From: Planctomycetaceae bacterium
GTDB lineage: Bacteria > Planctomycetota > Planctomycetia > Pirellulales > Pirellulaceae
Reading direction: 5' to 3'
Assembly: GCA_020638975.1 (NCBI GenBank)
Contig: JACKHN010000010.1
Span: 248,001 to 312,000, forward strand
Length of the DNA: 64,000 bases
In this document: positions 25,638 to 32,913 of the stretch, piece by piece
How positions within the stretch are numbered: position 1 is the first letter of the stretch
How the letters are laid out: each line of letters opens with the position of its first letter
Notes under the pieces: model-generated
What the model saw: only the letters and a program-made list of their open reading frames with translations
What the model was told of the DNA's origin: nothing
Database searches by the model: none
Translations under genes and position numbers: made by a program

Positions 25638-27155
25638 TCAGCACGTCGCCAATCGAAAACGTAATAACGTCGAATCGTCGGTGGGTATCTCCGCCCAGCC
25701 GAGACGAATGAAGCAGCGGGCAGAAGCTTGATTGCCAACCTTCACGGTCGCAACGAGCGGCGACAATCTTTCGTGAGACATCCAGCCAGTCCCAAGCCGA
25801 ACGAGTTCCTTTCCAACACCAGTGCCCCGCGCATCATTCGCCACCGAAAATCCAACATTCCATTCATCTTCGTGTGTTCGATTAAAGCGAATCTGACCGA
25901 CGGGACGGTCTTCCCGCATGCCTACGAGCAGACGTGCATCGGTCGTCGCCAACTGACGGTCAAACCATTCACAATGCGACTGCCACTCGATCTTATCCGA
26001 ACACAAAGAGTTGAGACGAACGTCAGGATCGTTCGCCCAATCAAAATAAAGCTGGCGATCGTTTTCCGTCGCACATCGCAGCCACACCCCTGAGTCGAGC
26101 GCCGCCGCGACGCGAGAAGCACCATGCCCATCAACCAAGTGGCGATACCGCGTTGGGTCCCGTTGACCGGGATGCACGCGTTCGAGGAATTGCTCCAACG
26201 CTTCACGAGCCGCCGATTCCTCCGTTTGCAGCGACTCGAGAGTTCCCAGTCCGGTCGCCGCTCCCACCGAGGTGAGCTCTCGATAAATCGGAGCTTGGTT
26301 GTCAGCAATCACAACAATCGCGCCGGGCAATCCAAAGTAAAGCCATTCCCAACACGAACTGCCACCGGCACTGACGATTCCGTCGGCCCATTGATACTGT
26401 CGGGGCATATCTTGAACATTCACCAGCAACTCCACACGATGCTTTGACATCGCGGCGAGTTCTTCGAGGTGGCGCCGATGTGGATTTGCGGCACCGACGA
26501 TAACCCGAATGCTCAGCTCGGAATGCTTCCACCCAGCGAGCAACTGAAGGATTAGTCCGGTAGCATCTTCGGGATCGCTGCCTCCCAAAGTGATCAGCAG
26601 CCGTCTCGGTTCATCAACGCCGCGAGCTTCCGCGACCGCTTCTTTGTCTAAAAACTCGCGCCGCAAGAGAACGAATTGCGTCCCGAGAAGGCGTTTGCAA
26701 CCGTCGACCGAACTGGCGTAGGGCTCTTGGATCGCGTGTGGGTTCTGATTCAGGATCAGATCACAGTCCCAAGACTTACAGAAATCAAAGTCGGTAACGA
26801 TCGCACATCGAAGTGCAGCTTGCCGAATTGTGTTCTGAAACGGGCCGTCGAAAACGTAACCATCGGCAACAACCCAAGCCGCGCCGAGTTGCCGTGCGAG
26901 CGCGGCTGTGAGCGCAGCGTCTTGCTCACTACCTCGACGGATAACTGTGTCATCAACACCGCCCAGTAACGTGACATCGATCTGTTCGTCTCGAATTCTC
27001 GACACCAATAACGGCGGCATCTCGGTCGCCGCAAAATGAACCTTGCCTCCTCGCCGTTGCCACGCCTGTGCCAACGCGAGCATTCTCATCACATGACCTG
27101 TTCCGGTTTCGGTCGAGGCATCTGCTCGAATCAGCAATGGCGAACGCATAGTCAT
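25638..27155 (-). CDS. pseG: PseG-PseH fusion: UDP-sugar hydrolase plus GNAT N-acetyltransferase
   Basis: A 505-residue two-domain protein. Residues 1-355 match PseG, the hydrolase that removes UDP from the diacetamido altrose, with an early ETGTGHVMRMLALA glycine-histidine motif and VSAGGSSCWEWLYFGLP in the nucleotide-binding half. Residues from about 357 (WLRCATENDRQLYFDWANDP) form a GNAT acetyltransferase of the PseH type, with VGFSVANDARGTGVGKELV as the acetyl-CoA loop. The fusion supplies both steps between PseC and PseI. It converges with pseI, ending 7 bp from its stop. No clear ribosome-binding site is seen. Confidence 0.9.
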   Translation of the reverse strand: MTMRSPLLIRADASTETGTGHVMRMLALAQAWQRRGGKVHFAATEMPPLLVSRIRDEQIDVTLLGGVDDTVIRRGSEQDAALTAALARQLGAAWVVADGYVFDGPFQNTIRQAALRCAIVTDFDFCKSWDCDLILNQNPHAIQEPYASSVDGCKRLLGTQFVLLRREFLDKEAVAEARGVDEPRRLLITLGGSDPEDATGLILQLLAGWKHSELSIRVIVGAANPHRRHLEELAAMSKHRVELLVNVQDMPRQYQWADGIVSAGGSSCWEWLYFGLPGAIVVIADNQAPIYRELTSVGAATGLGTLESLQTEESAAREALEQFLERVHPGQRDPTRYRHLVDGHGASRVAAALDSGVWLRCATENDRQLYFDWANDPDVRLNSLCSDKIEWQSHCEWFDRQLATTDARLLVGMREDRPVGQIRFNRTHEDEWNVGFSVANDARGTGVGKELVRLGTGWMSHERLSPLVATVKVGNQASARCFIRLGWAEIPTDDSTLLRFRLATC

Positions 27156-27270
27156 AAGTGAAATCGGTCGAGCGGTGCGTCACAACGGAAGGGAGACGGG
27201 ATCATAGATCGTAACCGAGATTGGCAACCATCTAAAAGCTCAGCTTTGCTTGATGTGTGCGCGGCGCGTG

Positions 27271-27939
27271 TTAAGCAATCCTGTTCATCTGACGCAAGTA
27301 TTCAATCACTTGATCTGCGAGCGCATCCGGCGAGTGCTCGGCCGAAGCGAGTCGTAATTCGGGCTGCTCAGGCGCTTCGTAAGGATCATCGATCCCGGTA
27401 AAACCTTTTAGTTCACCAGCCCGAGCTTTCTTGTACAGGCCCTTGGGATCTCGCGACTCGCAAACCTCTAGCGGGGCATCGACAAAGACTTCGATAAAGT
27501 CACCCGTTTGCCCGCTCTCCTCAATCCGACGCCGCACGGCATCGCGATCACGGCGATACGGGCTAACAAACGCGGTAATCGTGATGAGCCCAGCGGAAGC
27601 GAACAGTTCTGCGACGGAGCCAATCCGCCGAATGTTCTCTTCGCGATCTTGAGCCGAGAAACCCAAGCCAAACCGCTTCGCAAACGCTTCGTCATGATTG
27701 GCACCAAGAATGGCAGGACTCGCGTTCAGGCCGTGTCGAACGTTGTCACCGTCCAGCAGAAAAGTATGCACGCCCAGCTGATGCAGCTTGTGGTCGACGA
27801 CGTTCGCCACCGTGCTCTTGCCGCAACCGCTCAGTCCGGTAAACCACAGCACGCAACCGCGATGTCCGTTCAATTGCTCGCGTTCTTCACGCGAAACGGC
27901 CTGCGAATGCCAGACAACATGCACGTCTTCCTTGGTCAT
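27271..27939 (-). CDS. cysC: Adenylyl-sulfate (APS) kinase
   Basis: A 222-residue kinase making PAPS from APS. It has the P-loop GLSGCGKST, the LLDGDNVRHGLN block, ITAFVSPYRRDRDAVR, and the KGLYKKARAGELKGFTGIDDPYE lid region typical of CysC (in two adjoining parts). No CysN or CysD gene is present, so ATP sulfurylase must be elsewhere. In this carbohydrate region it may supply PAPS for sulfation of surface glycans rather than for cysteine synthesis; this is inference. It is 115 bp upstream of the pseG-pseH fusion on the same strand. Confidence 0.93.
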   Translation of the reverse strand: MTKEDVHVVWHSQAVSREEREQLNGHRGCVLWFTGLSGCGKSTVANVVDHKLHQLGVHTFLLDGDNVRHGLNASPAILGANHDEAFAKRFGLGFSAQDREENIRRIGSVAELFASAGLITITAFVSPYRRDRDAVRRRIEESGQTGDFIEVFVDAPLEVCESRDPKGLYKKARAGELKGFTGIDDPYEAPEQPELRLASAEHSPDALADQVIEYLRQMNRIA

Positions 27940-27960
27940 TGGTCGTTCGTCCTTGCTTGT

Positions 27961-29049
27961 TTAATCCGATATCCCGGCCAGCTCACACAGATTTGCAGCC
28001 ATCACCGGCTGCGGGCAACTCCACACGAGAAAGAACAACGCCTCGCGGCACCAGCGCCCAGCAGGATGCCCGACGACGTAGCCGGTTCCTTTAGCTGCGG
28101 CGAGTGCTGCTTGTGAGGAGCGGAGTGCGAGGCTGTTCGAACGTGTTCTTAGGTTTTCGGTGGAACAGACAGGTTCGTCGGCTGCCGCGCTTAGCAAGTC
28201 GCTTCGCAACTCGTGCCATTCCGCGTGCAAGGCATCGGTCGCCGCCAGCAAGTCCGGACGTTTGGCGGCTTCCTCTTGAAGGAATCGTACGGCACCACCG
28301 GCCAAACCGATCGCTAAGGCCGAAGTTTGAAAGCCACCTGGTCTCGCGCCCACACCGTGCTTCATGACATCTTCGATCGGTCCGGCCACGAGCCACTCGC
28401 GACCGAGCGTCACGCGATCGCATTGAACGGGCCCCGTGTGGCTGGCTGACAGGCCGACCAGCTCTGCAACCGGCGGCACGGAAACACCGGGTGAGTCCAT
28501 TGGCAACACAGCGAGGATCTGTCGCTCGTCATCCAGCGCAGCTCCGATCAAAACATGATCCGCAAACGGCCCTCCTGTGACCCAGGGACTAAAGCCGTCG
28601 ATCATGAAACCATCTGCTGTCTCTTCAGCACGCAGGACAGGCTTTGCGAGATGCCGACGACTGGTGGTCAAGTGCGAGATGCCCACCGTGGCGAACGATT
28701 TGCCTGCTACTAAATCCGGCAGCAATTTAGCCTTGAGCCCTTCGTTGTCGCAGGCCTCGATACGACGGCAAGCTCCGGTGCGTTGGGTGATGACAAAGGT
28801 CGTGGTCAGGCAGGCAGAACTCAGTTCGAGATAGCCTCGCATCACATCGGCTTCGGACCAACCTTGGCCACCCGCTTCGCGCGACAGAAACCATTCGAAG
28901 ACGCCGTATTCGCCGCACAACCGCAACTGCTCGGCAGGCCACGCGTTTGGCTTGTCCAACGCCGGAGCCAACTCGCGGAGACGCTGACAAAGCTCTTGCA
29001 GAATATCGGATTGCGGCGATTCGATGCGTGTTCCCATACGTGACAGCAT
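27961..29049 (-). CDS. Acyl-CoA dehydrogenase-like flavoprotein
   Basis: A 362-residue protein whose order of segments follows the acyl-CoA dehydrogenase family: an N-terminal helical part, a middle strand domain with SFATVGISHLTTSRRHLAKP and DGFMIDGFSPWVTGGPFADH, and a C-terminal helical bundle. It resembles the FadE-type or flavin monooxygenase-like (DszC-like) branch, so the substrate is open. ATG codons at 29049 and 29037 are both possible starts, with no strong ribosome-binding site at either. It ends 21 bp before cysC and may be cotranscribed, though no functional link is evident. Confidence 0.75.
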   Translation of the reverse strand: MLSRMGTRIESPQSDILQELCQRLRELAPALDKPNAWPAEQLRLCGEYGVFEWFLSREAGGQGWSEADVMRGYLELSSACLTTTFVITQRTGACRRIEACDNEGLKAKLLPDLVAGKSFATVGISHLTTSRRHLAKPVLRAEETADGFMIDGFSPWVTGGPFADHVLIGAALDDERQILAVLPMDSPGVSVPPVAELVGLSASHTGPVQCDRVTLGREWLVAGPIEDVMKHGVGARPGGFQTSALAIGLAGGAVRFLQEEAAKRPDLLAATDALHAEWHELRSDLLSAAADEPVCSTENLRTRSNSLALRSSQAALAAAKGTGYVVGHPAGRWCREALFFLVWSCPQPVMAANLCELAGISD

Positions 29050-29128
29050 ACTCGTGGTATGCCGTCGTTCAAACACCCTCACATGAATCGTGTTGCGTCC
29101 CCCTGCAAACTTCCCAGACGCGGCGATT

Positions 29129-30268
29129 CTACGGTCCTGCCACGAACGACTTCAACTTCAACACAATCGCTGTCATATCGTCGGCTCGTGCGCGGCCATT
29201 GGCAAAGGTGTCGGCTTCGTCGAACAATCGGTCGAGCGTCTGCTCGGCCGTTGAATCGGATGATTCGACAATTGACTTCAGCATTCGCGGGACGCCGAAG
29301 AGTTCTGACGTCGCGGGCGAACGCTCGGAAATGCCATCCGTGTATAAGAGCAACGTATCGTTCGGTCGGAGATGGGCTTCACGAACTTCCAACCGATTTC
29401 CCGACAGAACTCCCAACGGAGGATCGCCGCTCTCCAGTGTTTCCGTCGAACCATCCGCCCGGATGAGTTCGGCGGGCTGACCTGCAGACGCGTAGCGGCA
29501 CACCCCCGTCTCGATATCGATGCGTGCTACGAAAAGCGAGACGAACGAGCCGAGGTTGTCGTAGACGAGCAACTCATTGACTTGACGGATCATCGTCCCG
29601 ATGTCGTCGGTCATCGTAGCCATCGTTCGCATGGCCGCGCGTGTCTCTGCCATAACAAGCGACGGCCCGAAACCGTGCCCAGAAACGTCGCCAATGACAA
29701 GAATCAGACTCTTATCATCGGCCATGAAGTAGTCGAAATAGTCTCCGCCGACTTGATTGGCGGGATCACAGCGACCGGCAACTTCGAAGCCGGGCAACGG
29801 TGCCAAGGGGCGTGGATAGAGTCGCCGCTGTATAAATGCCGCCGCATCGATCTCGCGTTCCGCCCGTTGACGGTGATAGCGTTCGATCGAGTATTGCAGC
29901 GATTCTCCTAACGACTCGGAAATAGCCTTGTCTTTGGAGAAGAAGTCTTGCGCACCTTCACGCACCGCTTCTAATGCGAGTTCACTATCGGTCATGCCCG
30001 ACAAGATCACGATCGGAACTCCATGTGCAGCTTCGCTCATCGCCAGAAATGTTGCGAGTCCACTGCTATCGGGTAGGGTCAAGTCCAAAACGATGATGTC
30101 GGCAACCGTCTCGCGCAGGCGCTCCAACGCATCGCTCAATGTAGTTGCATGATGCAAATTGAAGCGTGGATCAGTTCTACCAGACAAGTGCGCGGTGATG
30201 AGTCCAGCGTCTGCGGCGCTGTCCTCGACCAACAAGACGGTGATCGTGTCTTGGATTGTGTCTGTCAT
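29129..30268 (-). CDS. Receiver domain fused to PP2C-type (SpoIIE/RsbU) protein phosphatase
   Basis: A 379-residue response regulator with an enzymatic output. Residues 8-125 are a CheY-like receiver with phospho-acceptor Asp62 (IIVLDLTLP). From about residue 145 there is a PP2C domain with VGGDYFDYF and LVIGDVSGHGFGPSLV metal-binding motifs and a final RARADDMTAIVLK. Such proteins dephosphorylate anti-anti-sigma factors in partner-switching systems, but no STAS or HPK-like anti-sigma gene is nearby. It overlaps the upstream receiver gene by ATGA (30265-30268). Confidence 0.92.
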   Translation of the reverse strand: MTDTIQDTITVLLVEDSAADAGLITAHLSGRTDPRFNLHHATTLSDALERLRETVADIIVLDLTLPDSSGLATFLAMSEAAHGVPIVILSGMTDSELALEAVREGAQDFFSKDKAISESLGESLQYSIERYHRQRAEREIDAAAFIQRRLYPRPLAPLPGFEVAGRCDPANQVGGDYFDYFMADDKSLILVIGDVSGHGFGPSLVMAETRAAMRTMATMTDDIGTMIRQVNELLVYDNLGSFVSLFVARIDIETGVCRYASAGQPAELIRADGSTETLESGDPPLGVLSGNRLEVREAHLRPNDTLLLYTDGISERSPATSELFGVPRMLKSIVESSDSTAEQTLDRLFDEADTFANGRARADDMTAIVLKLKSFVAGP

Positions 30269-30720
30269 CGGGAGGGGGGGAGAGTCGCGTAGGTAAACCA
30301 GAAGCGATCGAGTGATTTGATCGCGTTCATGAACTCGTTCAAGTCGACAGGTTTCTGTACATAGCAGTTCGCCCTCAATTTGTAACTCTGAGCCACGTCT
30401 TCTGGAGCACCGGAGGTGGTGAGGACGATGATCGGAATCGACTCAAGATCCTCGTCGCTACGGATGTCTGCCAGCACTTCACGACCGTCTTTTTTGGGCA
30501 GGTTAAGATCCAGCAAGACGAAGTCCGGTCGAGGTGCGTTTGCGTATCCATCGCCATGTCGTAAGAAACTCATCGCGTCTTCGCCGTTTTCCACCAAGTG
30601 GACATTGACTGGAACTGTCGTATTCTCGAGCGCAGCCCGTGTCAAACCTGCGTCACTAGGGCTATCTTCGACAAGCAGGATTTCGACGGGTCGACCAAGC
30701 GTCGCGGCAGTTGACATCAT
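30265..30720 (-). CDS. Single-domain response regulator (Rcp1/CheY-like)
   Basis: A 151-residue receiver with VEILLVEDSPSDA, phospho-acceptor Asp71 (FVLLDLNLPKKDG), the Ser/Thr in IVLTTSG and the lysine in NCYVQKPVD, all intact. It matches receivers that pair with phytochrome-like or DLQEPLR-type kinases, two of which are encoded a few kilobases upstream in the window. It has no output domain, so it may act as a phosphate shuttle. Translation of the phosphatase gene is coupled to its end. Confidence 0.9.
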   Translation of the reverse strand: MMSTAATLGRPVEILLVEDSPSDAGLTRAALENTTVPVNVHLVENGEDAMSFLRHGDGYANAPRPDFVLLDLNLPKKDGREVLADIRSDEDLESIPIIVLTTSGAPEDVAQSYKLRANCYVQKPVDLNEFMNAIKSLDRFWFTYATLPPSR

Positions 30721-30728
30721 TGCTGAGC

Positions 30729-31232
30729 CTACTTTTGAGATACCGCTTGAGTGGGATGGGGAATAACGCGGGGGATCGTCTCGGGCACCGAAGTACGACG
30801 CTGATGCGGGAGGCTTACTTGAGTTTCGCACCTACGGCGGACATCGCGTACCAAAGACAGGATTCGTTCCAAATTGGTGGGCACCGAAACGTTCGCCTTC
30901 GCATCGAGTTCGTAGTTCTCACATACGTTCTGCATATCGCTCGCGGACGACAGCACCATCAATGGGATGTCGCGGAGCGTTGGCTCGTTGTTCACATGCT
31001 GTAGGACACCCTGGCCATCGAATCGCTGCAACTGTAGGCCGAGCAGGATCAAGTCTGGTCGTGGAGCACTGGAATACTCGCCCTCGCAGTGCAGAAAAGA
31101 TATCGCCTTGCCTCCATGCTTCACGACATGGAGCTGGTTTGCGATGTCGCTTTCGAGCAATACTTGTCGAATCCATTCGACATCGCCCACGTCGTCGAGG
31201 ACGAGGAGAATCTGTAAAGGTTCAATTGTCAT
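30729..31232 (-). CDS. Degenerate receiver-domain protein (pseudo-receiver)
   Basis: A 167-residue protein that aligns with the neighbouring receivers throughout but lacks the phosphorylation site. The phospho-acceptor position is Gly65 (LILLGLQLQ instead of LLDLNLP), the first acidic residue is Leu12, and the conserved Lys-Pro is Val-Pro (ANVSVPTNL). The C-terminal 35 residues are a polar tail. It cannot be a normal phosphorelay receiver and may work as a constitutive binding module. It lies 8 bp upstream of the intact receiver gene and in the same operon. Confidence 0.85.
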   Translation of the reverse strand: MTIEPLQILLVLDDVGDVEWIRQVLLESDIANQLHVVKHGGKAISFLHCEGEYSSAPRPDLILLGLQLQRFDGQGVLQHVNNEPTLRDIPLMVLSSASDMQNVCENYELDAKANVSVPTNLERILSLVRDVRRRCETQVSLPHQRRTSVPETIPRVIPHPTQAVSQK

Positions 31233-31239
31233 GGATCGA

Positions 31240-31689
31240 TCATCGAGCAAAAGTGTGAGCGGCTTTGGCGTCTAGATCCTTGACCGATTCGTACTCCATG
31301 TTGGACGGGTCGCTACTCCATTGGACGATGAACCGATGTAGTCCGACACCGATCTCGTCACCTGAGTTCAATACAATTTCCTGAACGGTCTCGCCATTCA
31401 CGATGGTCCCGTAGCGAGAACCCAAATCTCGTAGGACCAAAACTCCGTTGATACAGTCGATTTCACAGTGCCTACGACTTGCCCAGCGACAGTCAACTCG
31501 AACCTGTACTTCCTCGCTGCGACCAATGACAACCGGCAATTCAGTGGATTGAAAGGGTTTCTGAGGAACGTCGAGTTGGAGAAATGTCAGCGTCATGACA
31601 GCCAGTCCGCAGGCGGGAAGAGCGGAGCTTTCAGGGAAGGTGGTGATTTCAGTAGCTGATGCTACCGCCTCGCATGAGGGACAGTCCAT
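31240..31689 (-). CDS. FHA-domain protein, small
   Basis: A protein of about 149 residues whose C-terminal two thirds form a forkhead-associated domain binding phosphothreonine peptides: LPVVIGRSEEVQVRVD, WASRRHCEI with the Ser-Arg and His positions, LRDLGSRYGTIVNGE, and LNSGDEIGVG. The start is uncertain: ATG at 31689 gives a Cys-X2-Cys N-terminus (MDCPSCEA), while ATG at 31596 begins just before the FHA fold. It lies in an operon with receivers, and a Ser/Thr kinase is encoded 9 kb away, a possible source of its ligand. Confidence 0.8.
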   Translation of the reverse strand: MDCPSCEAVASATEITTFPESSALPACGLAVMTLTFLQLDVPQKPFQSTELPVVIGRSEEVQVRVDCRWASRRHCEIDCINGVLVLRDLGSRYGTIVNGETVQEIVLNSGDEIGVGLHRFIVQWSSDPSNMEYESVKDLDAKAAHTFAR

Positions 31690-31792
31690 AGTCCATTTGA
31701 CTATGACCTGCTTGAAATGGTAGTTCTCGTAGGCGTCCCGGCGCGTCCCGTCATAATCTCGACAAACGCGCGTCGACCGATTCATCGCGGCA

Positions 31793-32044
31793 TCATGCCA
31801 CGATACAGACTTCAAGCTCGTTGTTGATTGACTCGATTCCATCGAGTTGTTTGACAATTTCCTGAGCAATCTGCTTTTGGTAGAACGAGCTAACTCGTCC
31901 TCGCAATACGACCGAACGCCCCACGACTACGACCGAGATGCCACGAAGCGACTGGAGCGTTTGTGAACGTAGACGCTCTTGAGCTTGGTGAGCCAAGTCC
32001 TGAGGGGATTGGTCTCTTGTTTGCTGTTCCAACAAGGCCTTCAT
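31793..32044 (-). CDS. Small BON-domain protein
   Basis: An 83-residue protein. After a short polar N-terminus, it has one BON domain with RGISVVVVGRSVVLRGRVSS and the central glycine followed by a helix (FYQKQIAQEIVKQLDGI) and a closing strand INNELEVCI. BON domains are usually secreted and bind membranes or ligands, but there is no signal peptide here, suggesting a cytoplasmic role. It sits between the small unknown gene and the FHA gene, with AGGAAA upstream. Confidence 0.82.
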   Translation of the reverse strand: MKALLEQQTRDQSPQDLAHQAQERLRSQTLQSLRGISVVVVGRSVVLRGRVSSFYQKQIAQEIVKQLDGIESINNELEVCIVA

Positions 32045-32071
32045 TTCCGATGTCTTTCCTGTGTTTCGAGT

Positions 32072-32323
32072 TTAGCGGCACGTCCGCGATTGACCTTGGC
32101 AGTAACGGCGTGCGAGAAAGGCTAAGGTTTTGAGTGTTTGGCGGTCAAGGTAATCGGCTCGTTTCAGATGCACCAGACGATCGCTGGCAATTCGGACAAC
32201 TTCTGCGAGTTCGCCGTCCGTCATGGCTTCGATTTGTTGGGCACTCAGACCGGAAATGGCTTTCGAATTCAAGTTGTTTGTTTGCGAGATCGCTTCAAAA
32301 GTTGCGACCTGAGTTGCGGCCAT
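32072..32323 (-). CDS. Small hypothetical protein at the head of the signalling operon
   Basis: An 83-residue protein, not recognised. It is mostly helical in appearance, with SAQQIEAMTDGELAEVVRIA followed by a basic segment LKRADYLDRQTLKTLAFLARRYC. There is no signal peptide or membrane segment. AGGAAACGTAGG immediately upstream supports the start at 32323. Its position 27 bp before the BON gene suggests it is the first gene of the six-gene operon that ends with the PP2C phosphatase. Confidence 0.65.
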   Translation of the reverse strand: MAATQVATFEAISQTNNLNSKAISGLSAQQIEAMTDGELAEVVRIASDRLVHLKRADYLDRQTLKTLAFLARRYCQGQSRTCR

Positions 32324-32552
32324 CCTACGTTTCCTGAAGATTGTTCGGTTGTCGTTTACCTGGTGCAGAGAACGCAGGCCTGCTGGGTATGAGCTAGGCA
32401 AGGGCTGTAATAATCACGGCCAGCCACCCGTTCGTATCATGTGGCTTCCAGCAGACCTGGGTTTCCAACACGAGTCGTCGAGTATCGTGTTCAGACGCAA
32501 CGACGTAAATAGTCGTCTTGACTATCCGCTACGGCAACAAAAGCGGTCGCCG

Positions 32553-32653
32553 GGTAAGTGGTACAGCTTGCGATTCCTGAAAGTAGGACGGCCACTCTTG
32601 GCCGTCTCTTGTCGGGCAGGAGTGCCCGACCTACGTCAAACTGTACCACTACC
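32553..32653. mobile_element. GGTAGTGG element, copy 1 (MITE-like, 8-bp target duplication)
   Basis: A 101-bp non-coding element with terminal inverted repeats GGTA(A)GTGGTACAG and CTGTACCACTACC, and two internal stem-loops with arms GACGGCCA/TGGCCGTC and GTCGGGCA/TGCCCGAC. It is flanked by an exact 8-bp direct repeat GGTCGCCG (32545-32552 and 32654-32661), the mark of transposition. It lies in the 590-bp region between the signalling operon and the first histidine kinase (32324-32913), which otherwise shows nothing. An inverted copy is at 43060. Confidence 0.88.
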
Positions 32654-32913
32654 GGTCGCCGACAGGCGGTGTTTCGCGCGGTGGCCGGACGATGAGTAGG
32701 GAATTCCAAGGTAAACGACAGTCCAATGGTTATCGAATCAATCACCTTCGATTCGTGTGCTAACTGTGAATTTTGGCCGCTAAGCCTCTTGCCTGCCGCC
32801 CGACCGTGATTGAAGATTGATGATCAGGCCTGAGGTAGCTACGCCACCAAGGCTGGTCCTTTCTTTGCGGGACGTCGAATTCCCACGCCAAGCTCACCGG
32901 GCGAGTCGAGGAG

